A stretch of 64,000 bases of DNA, from positions 3,671,001-3,735,000 of the forward strand of contig NZ_CP059732.1 of NCBI RefSeq assembly GCF_014117325.1. The letters are read 5' to 3'. Shown one piece after another: positions 9,579 through 17,609 of the stretch; position 1 is the first letter of the stretch; each line of letters begins with the position of its first letter. Made by a program: the position numbers and the translations under genes. This stretch comes from Spirosoma foliorum. Its GTDB lineage: Bacteria > Bacteroidota > Bacteroidia > Cytophagales > Spirosomataceae. The notes beneath the pieces are model-generated. The model was not told the origin of the DNA, did no database searches, and was given only the letters and a program-made list of their open reading frames with translations.

Positions 9579-10394
9579 ATGAATCAGACAATTTTTATTA
9601 CGGGTGCAAGTACCGGTATTGGTAAAGAAACAGCGAAGTTATTTCAGGCAAAAGGCTGGAACGTGATCGCTACTATGCGGAAGCCTGAACAGGAAACGGA
9701 ATTAACCGCCCTGGATAATGTTTTGGTTACCCAACTCGATGTTCTGGATTTGGATTCTATTCGGCGAGCCGTAAAAGAAGGCATCCAGAAAATGGGGAAA
9801 ATTGATGTATTGTTGAACAATGCAGGCTATGGCGCTTATGGCCCTTTAGAATCTTTTGCCAGGGAGCGAATCGTTCGCCAGTTTGACACTAATGTTATTG
9901 GCCTCCTAGATGTTACCCAGGCCCTGCTCCCCCACTTCCGCCAAAACAAAAGCGGGGTAATCATTAATATATCTTCCATTGGCGGTAAAATGACCTTCCC
10001 CTTAGGCGCCTTGTATCATGGAACCAAATTTGCCGTCGAAGGCATTTCCGAATCGTTGAGCTATGAAGTTGAGCAGTTTGGGGGAAAGGTAAAAATCATT
10101 GAACCGGGGGCGATTGCTACTAATTTTTCGGGCAGTTCATTTGACTTTAGTAACGATGAAACGCTTACCGAATACCAGCCTATGGTTGGCAAAGTAATGT
10201 CGGCGTTGCCCGCTCTATTTATAAACGCGTCTCCGGCAAGTGTAGTAGCTAATGTAATTTATCAGGCCGCTACCGACGGTACTAACCAGCTACGGTACAC
10301 AGCAGGAGACGATGCCAAAGCAATCATAGAAAACCGTCAGGAATCGAGTGATGAGCTTTTCATCAAAAACATGAAAATGCAGTTTGGGCTTTAA
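9579..10394 (+). CDS. Short-chain dehydrogenase/reductase (SDR)
   Basis: Classical SDR of 271 aa. The N-terminal TGASTGIGKETA is the NAD(P)-binding glycine motif, NNAGYG the structural motif, ISSIGG contains the catalytic Ser, and YHGTKFAVEG gives the catalytic Tyr-x3-Lys. The PGAIATNF segment follows as usual. The substrate cannot be told from sequence. A strong 19-bp-arm hairpin directly after the stop probably ends its transcript. An AraC-family regulator follows on the same strand (10619), the first of three regulator/SDR pairs in this window. Confidence 0.92.
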   Translation: MNQTIFITGASTGIGKETAKLFQAKGWNVIATMRKPEQETELTALDNVLVTQLDVLDLDSIRRAVKEGIQKMGKIDVLLNNAGYGAYGPLESFARERIVRQFDTNVIGLLDVTQALLPHFRQNKSGVIINISSIGGKMTFPLGALYHGTKFAVEGISESLSYEVEQFGGKVKIIEPGAIATNFSGSSFDFSNDETLTEYQPMVGKVMSALPALFINASPASVVANVIYQAATDGTNQLRYTAGDDAKAIIENRQESSDELFIKNMKMQFGL

Positions 10395-10396
10395 CT

Positions 10397-10448
10397 AAAG
10401 AATTTAGTAGGGACTAAAATGAATGTTGAAGTCCCTACTAAATTCTTT
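10397..10448 (+). terminator. Strong hairpin after the SDR gene
   Basis: Perfect 19-bp arms (10397-10415 and 10430-10448, containing TTTAGTAGGGACT and its complement) with a 14-nt loop start 3 nt after the stop codon. There is no long T-run, so it may be a 3'-end stabilising hairpin as much as a terminator. Confidence 0.6.
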
Positions 10449-10454
10449 GCCTTA

Positions 10455-10557
10455 TTTTTTGTCATTCCGACGATAGGAGGAATCTCAACGTTGTGTATTA
10501 GTCAAGCTTGACCGGGCTGCCGGAGCGGATTCCTCCTATCGTCGGAATGACAAAAAA
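10455..10557. repeat. GTCATTCC-family palindromic repeat (copy 3, perfect 30-bp arms)
   Basis: Arms 10455-10484 and 10528-10557 are exact reverse complements over 30 nt (GTCATTCCGACGATAGGAGG lies within the arm). The 43-nt loop contains the reverse complement of the copy-2 centre, so the two copies have opposite orientations about 1.1 kb apart. It lies just behind the SDR hairpin and upstream of the AraC gene. Confidence 0.92.
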
Positions 10558-10618
10558 GTGATTCAATAAATAGTAATTACAGAAAATCAAAATACTTACA
10601 AGAATCAATCAATAGGCT

Positions 10619-11530
10619 ATGAGTGTATTTATTCATTTACAAACAGTCAATGATATTGTCAATTTCTTTCAATTGGATACCCTCATACAACATCCATTGA
10701 TTGCCGTTGTCGATTTTAGTCAGGTGAATGAATCGATAAATGCCGAAACAAAGATTTCTTCCGATTTCTACGCATTAATATTCAAAACCTACAATAGAAA
10801 CAATATAAAATACGGCCGAAAAGTTATTGATTTTCAAGACGGTAGCCTAATTTGTATGGCTCCCAATCAGGTACTCGAAATGGATAATGAAATTGACGTA
10901 TCAGAGAATATGATGGGCTGGGGATTGTTTTTTCACCCCGACTTAATCAGAGCTACTTCACTGAACGACAAAATGAAGGGGTACAGCTTTTTCTCTTACG
11001 AAATCTCGGAGTCGCTTCATTTATCCGAAAAAGAGAAACAGATTTTATATGATTGCATCCTGAAATTACGAGCCGAATTACAGGAAAATATAGATCTCCA
11101 TAGTCAGGATATTCTTGTATCCAACATCGAATTGCTATTAAATTATTGTTCTCGATTTTATGGCAGACAATTTATTACCAGAAAGCATTCGAATAATCTG
11201 ATAGTTGCTCAGGTTGAAAAAATATTGAGCAACTATTTTAAACGAAATGACATAAACGAAAATGGCTTACCTACTGTAAAATCTGTAGCAGAACAGGTAA
11301 ACTTATCACCCGGCTATTTAAGTGATTTATTAAAAAAGGAAACGGGCAAAAATGCCCAGGATCATATCCATTTTTATTTAATTGAGGAAGCAAAAAATAG
11401 TTTATTAAACTCCAATAAATCCGTTGGCGAAATTGCTTACTCATTAGGGTTTGACTATCCTCAATACTTCAATAAACTTTTCAAGCAAAAAACGGGCAAA
11501 ACACCTGTAGAGTTTAGAAGTATGAATTAG
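10619..11530 (+). CDS. AraC-family transcriptional regulator
   Basis: 303-aa regulator. Residues 1-180 are a poorly conserved cupin-like sensor region. Residues ~205-303 carry the double helix-turn-helix: LPTVKSVAEQVNLSPGYLSD for the first HTH, then VGEIAYSLGFDYPQYFNKLF and KTGKTPVEFR, the AraC signature. It lies downstream of an SDR gene on the same strand, and such pairs often have the regulator activating the adjacent oxidoreductase (inference). The gene is AT-richer than its neighbours (long runs of A/T-ending codons), which may hint at separate origin but is weak evidence. Confidence 0.9.
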   Translation: MSVFIHLQTVNDIVNFFQLDTLIQHPLIAVVDFSQVNESINAETKISSDFYALIFKTYNRNNIKYGRKVIDFQDGSLICMAPNQVLEMDNEIDVSENMMGWGLFFHPDLIRATSLNDKMKGYSFFSYEISESLHLSEKEKQILYDCILKLRAELQENIDLHSQDILVSNIELLLNYCSRFYGRQFITRKHSNNLIVAQVEKILSNYFKRNDINENGLPTVKSVAEQVNLSPGYLSDLLKKETGKNAQDHIHFYLIEEAKNSLLNSNKSVGEIAYSLGFDYPQYFNKLFKQKTGKTPVEFRSMN

Positions 11531-11538
11531 ATGAAAGG

Positions 11539-11934
11539 CTACGAATCACCAGCTATATCGGAGGTAAATCGGTTCACACGCTCGTTGTAGATATCGAGCA
11601 TTCGGTCATCGACCTCATCAGCCTGACTGAGTTCGAGCAACAAAAAATCATTCCGATCAGCACCATCGATCATGCCCTCAAACTTGAGTTCCTCTTCTAC
11701 CCAAAACGATGTTTTATTGAGCTCAACGGCCTGCTTTAGAACAGCCCGAACAACAGTCGCCGTTCGTGTCGGATTTTGCGTCGTTAAGAGCAACGTACGA
11801 ATGGCCACGATATAATTATCATAAGTTATCGTACCGGCAGGCAAGTCGGCACTAACCCATTGAAAAGCCAGAGTTTGGATCAACTCTTTATAGGGGGAAG
11901 CATCAAGGTCGTCGGGATGTATACGTCGGTTCAC
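11539..11934 (-). CDS. Conserved hypothetical protein
   Basis: A 131-aa acidic, soluble, helix-rich protein with no signal peptide or membrane segment (MNRRIHPDDLDASPYKELIQ... ending VNRFTSDIAGDS). I do not recognise a family. It is convergent with the AraC gene with only 8 bp between the stops, and about 200 bp of featureless sequence separate its start from the decayed fucosidase gene. Codon use is consistent with a real gene and no competing frame looks better. Confidence 0.6.
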   Translation of the reverse strand: MNRRIHPDDLDASPYKELIQTLAFQWVSADLPAGTITYDNYIVAIRTLLLTTQNPTRTATVVRAVLKQAVELNKTSFWVEEELKFEGMIDGADRNDFLLLELSQADEVDDRMLDIYNERVNRFTSDIAGDS

Positions 11935-12136
11935 CTACCAAAAATAGTACTTTCGAGTGAATTTAGCGTATAGAATCGTTTGTGGCCCATCTTCACACAA
12001 ACCACACACTTATTTTCTTCAATCAGTAAGCTATTTCCCTTTCCAAACTCACAACTTCCAGGTACTTCATTTTAGAAAAATTGGTGATTGATAAAATCAT
12101 ACAAAGAAGCAGCTAGATAAAACTCATTCTTTGTGC

Positions 12137-13161
12137 ATGCTAAATCTCATGCGCAAACGATTACTACTTTTTATCTTTTTATCATTCAGTATACTTGCCT
12201 GTAAAACGACCGAACAAGTAGCTGACCCCAACAAACTCACAGTATCCGAGAACGGCAAATTGATAAGCAAACGATTGCCTTGTCGGTTCAGGTCAGTAAC
12301 GGGGCTTTAAAAGGCGAAAGTCTGCTGCATATTCAGACCCAAAAAGGTCAGATAACGGTATCAGACGGGAAACTTATCGTGTCGTGAGCCGACGAAGCGA
12401 CGGTATATTTAACAGCAGGGACTAATTTCAAAAACTACAAAGACGTTTCGGGTGATCCTGCCGCGATGAGCCAGCGTCCTTTCCAGGCGCTACGAGCCAA
12501 GCGTTTTGATACGGTCAAAGCAGCCCATGTGCGCGATTGTCAATCGTACTTCAATACACTAACACTCAATTTGGGAGACTCTCCTAACTAGAACCTGCCT
12601 ACTGATGAACGACTGCAAAAATTCGAGAAATCGAATGATCCACCCGACCTCATGAAAGCGGCACGGCAATCGTTATTGGAACGTGGCGATGAAGGAACGG
12701 GCTGGAGTCTGGCTTGGAAAATCAACTTTTGGGCACGCTTCCGGTATGGGAATCATGCGTATAACATGCTCAAACTTCTCTTCCGGCCAGCCATTTCGCC
12801 AGAAGGTACTACAGGCGGTGGCTCCTACCCTAACCTTTTCGACGCTCATCCTCCTTTCCAGATCGACGGCAACTTTGGGGGTTCGAGCGGCATTACCGAA
12901 ATGCTGTTGCAAAGTCAGGGGAAAACACTTGATCTGCTACCCGCCCTTCCTTCCGCCTTACCAACGGGCTACATCAACGGCATTTGCGCGCAAGGTGGGT
13001 TTACCCTAAATATCCGCTGGCAAAACGGGCAGCTGAGCGGAGTCGATATTACCTCTAAAGCTGGGCAAACCTGCGTACTTCGATATGGCGACAAGCAGCT
13101 ACAGCTCAAAACTGAAAAAGGAAAAACGTACAAGCTGAATGGCGACTTGACGGTGTTGTAA
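12137..13161 (+). pseudogene. Decayed GH95 (alpha-L-fucosidase-type) glycoside hydrolase
   Basis: The 3' part (12652-13161) encodes a clear GH95 C-terminus: GWSLAWKINFWARFRYGNHA, PNLFDAHPPFQIDGNFGG, then LLPALPSALPTGYINGICAQ. At the other end an ATG (12137 or 12149) starts a lipoprotein signal (RKRLLLFIFLSFSILAC). In between, the N-terminal beta-domain survives as pieces in another frame, with in-frame stops at about 12386 and 12589 and a frame change near 12280. GH95 enzymes are usually ~750-800 aa; only ~340 codons remain, so most of the catalytic barrel is deleted. This is a gene remnant, not an active enzyme. Confidence 0.9.
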
Positions 13162-13166
13162 TCCAC

Positions 13167-13214
13167 AATCTTGGCGTGATGGCAGATGCTTACATCCGCC
13201 ATCACGCCAAGATT
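13167..13214. repeat. Perfect 17-bp inverted repeat after the GH95 remnant
   Basis: AATCTTGGCGTGATGGC (13167-13183) pairs perfectly with 13198-13214 around a 14-nt loop that pairs further (GATG/CATC). It lies 5 nt after the stop of the pseudogene. It may have been its terminator or is a member of the palindromic repeats common here. Confidence 0.8.
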
Positions 13215-13226
13215 ACTAATATAATA

Positions 13227-13418
13227 TGAATACGGGATTAGATAGGCCTATAGGGCCTTCACAACGTAGTGTAGGTAGTAAAATTTGACTTCAGGACGAG
13301 CCATGTGCCGTCAGGTACATAACGATTGTGTACCTGACGGCACACTTAACCATCTACAAAGAGATTTTTTTACCTGCGCTGTGAAGGCCCTAACAGGCCA
13401 TTCCTAATCCTGTATTCA
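13227..13418. repeat. Nested palindrome (outer and inner inverted repeats)
   Basis: Outer arms begin TGAATACGGGATTAG (13227) and end near 13418 (TAATCCTGTATTCA), and continue inward through AGGGCCTTCAC / GTGAAGGCCCT. Inside lies a separate perfect 16-bp inverted repeat, TGTGCCGTCAGGTACA (13304-13319) against 13329-13344. Together with the small hairpins at 13441-13490 this fills the ~490-bp gap 13162-13648; I see no gene there. Confidence 0.85.
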
Positions 13419-13440
13419 CGTTAATGTCACATCTCTCTTT

Positions 13441-13482
13441 AGGTTTTGAGAAACCTAACAGTGTCGGTTAAAAGTAACCGAC
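13441..13482. repeat. Two small adjacent hairpins
   Basis: AGGTTTTGAGAAACCT (13441-13456) is a short palindrome that also occurs near 15134, and GTGTCGGTT ... AACCGACAC follows directly. Both are repeat-like and have no obvious role for the amidohydrolase gene 170 bp further on. Confidence 0.5.
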
Positions 13483-13648
13483 ACCACGGAATATCGCACC
13501 TGAAAAGACGACTACAAAAGATGAATTATTCCGCATAATCTATGATTATTAATTAATAAATATGATTCATAATTAAAAATCAAAATTATCTATCGACTTA
13601 ATCGTAAATTGCATTAAACCTGCATTTACAACCAAATTGATCAAGTCG

Positions 13649-15010
13649 ATGAAAAAATCTCCATTCTTTATCGCTGCGTTGGCGCTTAATGTCCTGAGCG
13701 TTTATTCTGCCTCGGCACAGGTGGGAACCTTAAACGCCCGCATGGACAAAACGGCCGAAAGTCTAGAAAAAAAGGTGGTTGCCTGGCGTCGGGATTTCCA
13801 CCAGCATCCAGAACTGGGAAATCGGGAGTTTCAAACGGCCGCTAAAGTGGCCGCTCATTTACAGGCACTTGGTATGGAGGTTAAAACAGGCGTTGGTAAA
13901 ACAGGCGTCGTCGCTCTGCTCAAAGGCGGTAAACCAGGTCCTGTGGTTGCTCTCCGCGCCGATATGGATGGGCTACCTGTTACTGAGCGCGTGGATCTGC
14001 CTTTTAAATCGGAAGTGCGAACCGAATACAATGGTCAGCAGACGGGCACGATGCATGCTTGCGGGCACGACACGCACGTAGCCATTCTAATGGGCGTGGC
14101 CGAAGTGATGGCATCCGTTAAAAATGACCTGCGTGGCACGGTTAAGTTTATTTTCCAACCCGCTGAAGAAGGAGCGCCAGCGGGTGAAGAAGGGGGAGCC
14201 AAATTGATGATCAAGGAAGGCGTTCTGGAAAACCCAAAGGTAGACGCCATTTTTGGATTGCACATTAACTCGCAAACGGAAGTAGGCACACTCAAGTATC
14301 GACCTGGTGCTACAATGGCTGCTGTAGATACTTATGCTATCAAAATCAAAGGAAAACAAACGCACGGAGCCGCTCCCTGGTCGGGTGTGGACCCGATCGT
14401 GACATCGGCACAGGTGGTGATGGGTTTACAGACCATTGTTAGCCGTAACGTTATCCTTACCGATAATGCCGCAGTGGTCACCGTAGGTGCTTTACATGGT
14501 GGGATTCGGCAAAATATCATTCCGGAAGAAGCCAGTATGATTGGTACAATTCGCACGTTCAGCTCGGAAGCTCAACAACTGGTTCATCGACGTATCAGCG
14601 AAATTGCTACGAACATTGCCGAAAGTGCAGGAGCCAAAGCCGATGTGACGATTAATGTTGGCTGCCCAGTTACGTACAACGATCCTAAACTAACGGATCA
14701 AATGATACCAACGCTCGAAGCCGTTGCCGGTAAAAACAATCTCCGCATTACACCCGCTTCGACGGGTGCCGAAGACTTTTCGTTTTACCAGGAAAAAGTG
14801 CCGGGCTTCTTTTTCTTTTTGGGCGGCATGAAAAAAGGAACCAAAGTGGAAAATGCAGCTCCGCACCATACGCCTGATTTCCAGGTCGACGAAGGTGGTT
14901 TTGTATTAGGTATGAAATCGCTCTGCCGCCTTACCACCGATTATATGGAGTTTGCCAGCAAAGGCGTTGCCGTTAAAGAACTTACGGCAAGCAGTACAAG
15001 CGGTAAATAA
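13649..15010 (+). CDS. Exported M20-family amidohydrolase (N-acyl-amino-acid amidohydrolase type)
   Basis: Zinc peptidase-like hydrolase of 453 aa that probably cleaves N-acyl or amide-linked amino acids. Residues 1-25 are a Sec signal peptide (MKKSPFFIAALALNVLSVYS, cleavage after ASA-Q). The M20D metal-binding motif MHACGHDTHVAIL is at 135-147, FQPAEEG carries the catalytic Glu pair, and a late HHTPDFQVDE gives the last metal histidine. The central lid/dimerisation domain (KGKQTHGAAPWSGVDPI) is intact. The frame is open from a TTG at 13637, but the ATG at 13649 gives the better signal peptide. Confidence 0.92.
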   Translation: MKKSPFFIAALALNVLSVYSASAQVGTLNARMDKTAESLEKKVVAWRRDFHQHPELGNREFQTAAKVAAHLQALGMEVKTGVGKTGVVALLKGGKPGPVVALRADMDGLPVTERVDLPFKSEVRTEYNGQQTGTMHACGHDTHVAILMGVAEVMASVKNDLRGTVKFIFQPAEEGAPAGEEGGAKLMIKEGVLENPKVDAIFGLHINSQTEVGTLKYRPGATMAAVDTYAIKIKGKQTHGAAPWSGVDPIVTSAQVVMGLQTIVSRNVILTDNAAVVTVGALHGGIRQNIIPEEASMIGTIRTFSSEAQQLVHRRISEIATNIAESAGAKADVTINVGCPVTYNDPKLTDQMIPTLEAVAGKNNLRITPASTGAEDFSFYQEKVPGFFFFLGGMKKGTKVENAAPHHTPDFQVDEGGFVLGMKSLCRLTTDYMEFASKGVAVKELTASSTSGK

Positions 15011-15060
15011 GATTTTATTTAGATTGAACCATAGAGGACAAGGTAATTTTTCATTTCACC

Positions 15061-15110
15061 CCGGTCGGAGACCGGATAACGCTCGAACGTAGTCAATACT
15101 ACGCTCAACG
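15061..15110. repeat. Interspersed repeat (CCGGTCGGAGACCGG family, copy 1)
   Basis: About 50 nt that recur in reverse complement at 20386-20437 with only a few differences. The unit holds an internal CCGGTCGGAGACCGG palindrome and ends with CTCAACG. It lies in the 15011-15203 gap, followed by GAGGACACAGAC and AGGTTTTGAGAAACCT, which also recur elsewhere in the window. Confidence 0.85.
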
Positions 15111-15203
15111 AGGACACAGACTAGGATATAGTTAGGTTTTGAGAAACCTCGCTACGACAGGTTTAGAACCTGACGCCACGGGAACGCCACGAAAAACTGA
15201 GCT

Positions 15204-15716
15204 TTAAATCAATTCGTCCAGCGCCAAACCCTCAATAGGCACTTTAAGCCAGTCGGCTAGGACGGCTACAATCAGGCCATGATCCTCGCGCTGCGGTAAG
15301 CCCGAAACGGTAATCGCCCCCACGCAACCTGCGCCTTTGAGCCAGATCGGGAAACTCCCGCCGTGCGATGCATAGTTTTGGTTACTCAGACCATAACGAT
15401 CCGAAAGCGTAGTCTGGGTCTGTTGCAAACGAAGTCCGACCACATAGGAACTCCGGTGAAAATGCAGGGTTGTATTGCGTTTGCGCCGAATCCACTCACC
15501 GTTATCGGGCGTTGTACCAAGCATGGCCAGAAAAAACAAGGGCTGACCAGCGAGCTGGATATCAATTGCCGCAGCTCCATTCCGGGCTTTGACCGCATCC
15601 CGTAATCGACCTCCCAACTCCCAGGCAGTCTCCGCCGTAAAATAATCAAACTGTAGGCGTTCCTCCTGAAGCGCTATTCGGGCCAGGTCAGCAGCCAGGT
15701 TTGTTTGTGATTCCAT
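15204..15716 (-). CDS. UPF0303 / haem-degrading-domain (GlcG/HbpS-like) protein
   Basis: 170-aa cytoplasmic protein of the UPF0303 group. Recognisable features are the helical start (LAADLARIALQEERLQFDYF), AWELGGRLRDAVKARNGAAA, and the family pattern WIRRKRNTTLHFHRSS followed by YASHGGSFPIWLKGAGCVGA and SGLPQREDH. Related HbpS/GlcG proteins bind haem or cobalamin, but function within UPF0303 is not settled. It starts 17 bp after the NIPSNAP gene stop, so the two are likely co-transcribed. Confidence 0.85.
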   Translation of the reverse strand: MESQTNLAADLARIALQEERLQFDYFTAETAWELGGRLRDAVKARNGAAAIDIQLAGQPLFFLAMLGTTPDNGEWIRRKRNTTLHFHRSSYVVGLRLQQTQTTLSDRYGLSNQNYASHGGSFPIWLKGAGCVGAITVSGLPQREDHGLIVAVLADWLKVPIEGLALDELI

Positions 15717-15733
15717 CAGGTGCTATGTATCGG

Positions 15734-16528
15734 CTAAATCTGGGAGAAATTGGTAGGAATCAGAAACATACGGTTAATGTTCGACACGATCCGGGCATCT
15801 GTAAATTCGGGCACCGAACTTATCTTTTTCCACTCAGGATCACTACCAAAGGCCTTCCAGTTCTGATCGTGCTCCTCCATGTTATCGAAGGTGAGCATAT
15901 ACGTTAGATTCGGACGCATGGGGCCGATCAGCGTTTCGCCGAAAAATACTGGAGTTAAGCCTACGCGCTTAAAAATGGCGATTTCACCACCTTGATTAAA
16001 CATCTCGATCTTCTTCTTCCCTGCCGTTTCGTTGTGGCTTTCGTAGCGACGCAATTCAAAAATACGCGGCTTCTTTTCGGGCGCTTCCAGTTTAGGCATA
16101 AGCGCGAAGGCTTTCAATAACGAACTGTCAATGCGTTCATAGGCAGGCGCTGTCGCTTCGGCGGTCAAATAATCTACCCCCGCTTGTTGGTAAGCCGTAT
16201 CGTTGGCCAACTTGTCGGGTGTAGTGAAGTAATCCTCCAGCGAATTAAACGGTATAACGGCTACCAGTTTGGTAAATCCCTGCGGAAGGTATTCGGTAAA
16301 TACCCCGATGTTTTTACTCCCTAAACGGTTAAGGGCCGGGATAAGCGCGTTTTGAAGATAGGTCTCGACCGCTTTCCGTTGCCGGGCATTTTTCAGACTA
16401 TAAATCCGAAGTTCATAAAACTCTTGGCTTGCATTTTGTTGGTTATCAGCAGCTTCGCTCAGCGGTGACACAATACTAGTTATGGCACCTGTTAGCAGGG
16501 ATGCCTTTACGAACTTACGTCTTTTCAT
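15734..16528 (-). CDS. Exported NIPSNAP-family protein
   Basis: 264-aa protein with a twin-arginine-like leader (MKRRKFVKASLLTGAITSIV). Two NIPSNAP ferredoxin-like domains follow: the first begins QEFYELRIYSLKNARQRKAV (~35-135), the second PRIFELRRYESHNETAGKKK (~155-260, with TYMLTFDNMEEHDQNWKAF). The biochemical role of the bacterial family is not established. It heads a two-gene unit with the UPF0303 gene and is divergent from the MarR operon, sharing a 235-bp intergenic region. Confidence 0.9.
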   Translation of the reverse strand: MKRRKFVKASLLTGAITSIVSPLSEAADNQQNASQEFYELRIYSLKNARQRKAVETYLQNALIPALNRLGSKNIGVFTEYLPQGFTKLVAVIPFNSLEDYFTTPDKLANDTAYQQAGVDYLTAEATAPAYERIDSSLLKAFALMPKLEAPEKKPRIFELRRYESHNETAGKKKIEMFNQGGEIAIFKRVGLTPVFFGETLIGPMRPNLTYMLTFDNMEEHDQNWKAFGSDPEWKKISSVPEFTDARIVSNINRMFLIPTNFSQI

Positions 16529-16701
16529 CAGGAGTATTTTTAAACGGGGTTTCTTAAGTTAGCTATCAAAGCAGAAAAGGTAAGTGTTCTATCTTACTCA
16601 CCTGTCATTTAACCAAAGAATAACACCTAAGGCTATACGTTGTTGGCTACCCAGTGGCCATTAAATAGTTATTAATTCTGTCCATATACTGGTTTTCGAG
16701 C

Positions 16702-16732
16702 TTGACGGAGCAGGATAATAAATCTATTTTTG
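16702..16732 (+). promoter_or_regulatory. Bacteroidota-type promoter of the MarR operon
   Basis: TTG at 16702-16704, a 20-nt spacer, then TATTTTTG at 16725-16732, an exact TAnnTTTG element. The operator palindrome starts at the last base of the -7 element, and the MarR start codon is at 16764. Confidence 0.8.
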
Positions 16733-16759
16733 TAAAGTAACTTAACAAGTTTACTTTAC
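16732..16759 (+). promoter_or_regulatory. Putative MarR operator
   Basis: GTAAAGTAACTT, AAC, then AAGTTTACTTTAC form a near-perfect palindrome (core AACTT-AAC-AAGTT, outer GTAAAGT/ACTTTAC with a 1-nt offset). It covers the expected transcription start between the -7 element and the MarR start codon, the usual place for autorepression. Confidence 0.72.
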
Positions 16760-16763
16760 TATT

Positions 16764-17207
16764 ATGACCTCACCACCCCAAACTGACCAGGAACTATCCA
16801 TCGAACTACGAACGGTTATTACCCGGCTCATTAAGAAGCTTCGGAGCGAATCGCCAACTCACCAAAAGCTATCCCTCACCGAACGATCGGTCATTAAACT
16901 GCTTGATAAGCAGAAAGAAATGTTGCCCAACGAAATCGCCAAAATGGAAAAGGTGACGACGCAGTCGATGTCGCAGATTCTGAACCATCTGCTGGCACTC
17001 GGCTACATTACCCGAAAGCCTTCCGAAACCGATAAACGTAAAGTCATGATCTCGCTATCGGAGGCAGGGCAGGCCATTTTACACACAGTCCGGAATGAAG
17101 TAGACGAGTGGTTGGGTAAGGCAATCCAGGAAAGCTGCTCGGCCGACGACAAGGCGGTACTGCGTCAGGCATTAGGCCCCCTGAACAAACTACTGGAAGT
17201 CGATTAG
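16764..17207 (+). CDS. MarR-family transcriptional regulator
   Basis: 147-aa winged-helix regulator: helical dimerisation arm at the N-terminus, then LTERSVIKLLDKQKEMLPNE and a recognition helix KVTTQSMSQILNHLLALGYI, followed by the wing RKPSETDKRKVMISLSEAG. It heads a four-gene unit (MarR, membrane protein, MFS exporter, isochorismatase-like protein). MarR-plus-exporter units commonly respond to small aromatic compounds (family knowledge; the ligand here is unknown). The operator on its own promoter supports autoregulation. Confidence 0.93.
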   Translation: MTSPPQTDQELSIELRTVITRLIKKLRSESPTHQKLSLTERSVIKLLDKQKEMLPNEIAKMEKVTTQSMSQILNHLLALGYITRKPSETDKRKVMISLSEAGQAILHTVRNEVDEWLGKAIQESCSADDKAVLRQALGPLNKLLEVD

Positions 17208-17260
17208 AGGGTACAATCAACTCATTTTAAGAATCTTACATAAAAATTAATAATCAACTT

Positions 17261-17569
17261 ATGAAATGGTATCAGTATGTAGCTGCATTTTTTGCCGGTG
17301 CTTTTCTGGCAAACGTTGTCCCCCATTATATCAACGGTGTCTCCGGCGACCCGTTTCCGAGTCCGTTTGCCAATCCCCCCGGAAAGGGTTTGTCTTCACT
17401 CATGATCAATGTGTTGTGGGCCGGTTTTAATCTGCTTATCGGTTATGTTTTGCTGCGGGTAAGTAAAGCTTCTCCCCAGAACAAGGTGTTGATGTTCCTG
17501 TTGTTTTTAGGATTTATGAGTCTTTCCCTGATGGCCAGCATTTCATTCATAGACAAGATGAAGCCTTGA
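17261..17569 (+). CDS. Small membrane protein of the MarR operon (unknown function)
   Basis: 102-aa protein with three hydrophobic segments (YVAAFFAGAFLANVVPHYI, INVLWAGFNLLIGYVLLRV, VLMFLLFLGFMSLSLMASI) and a loop carrying GDPFPSPFANPPGKGLSS. I do not recognise a characterised function. It lies 53 bp after the MarR gene and 40 bp before the MFS gene, so it probably belongs to the same transcript and may support the exporter (inference). Confidence 0.8.
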   Translation: MKWYQYVAAFFAGAFLANVVPHYINGVSGDPFPSPFANPPGKGLSSLMINVLWAGFNLLIGYVLLRVSKASPQNKVLMFLLFLGFMSLSLMASISFIDKMKP

Positions 17570-17609
17570 TTTTCAAACACTAGCGATTAGTACCAACAAA
17601 ACTCACGTT

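Noticed and set aside
12683..13009. 108-codon alternative frame within the GH95 remnant
   Set aside because: Shadow of the frame that encodes the recognisable GH95 C-terminus.
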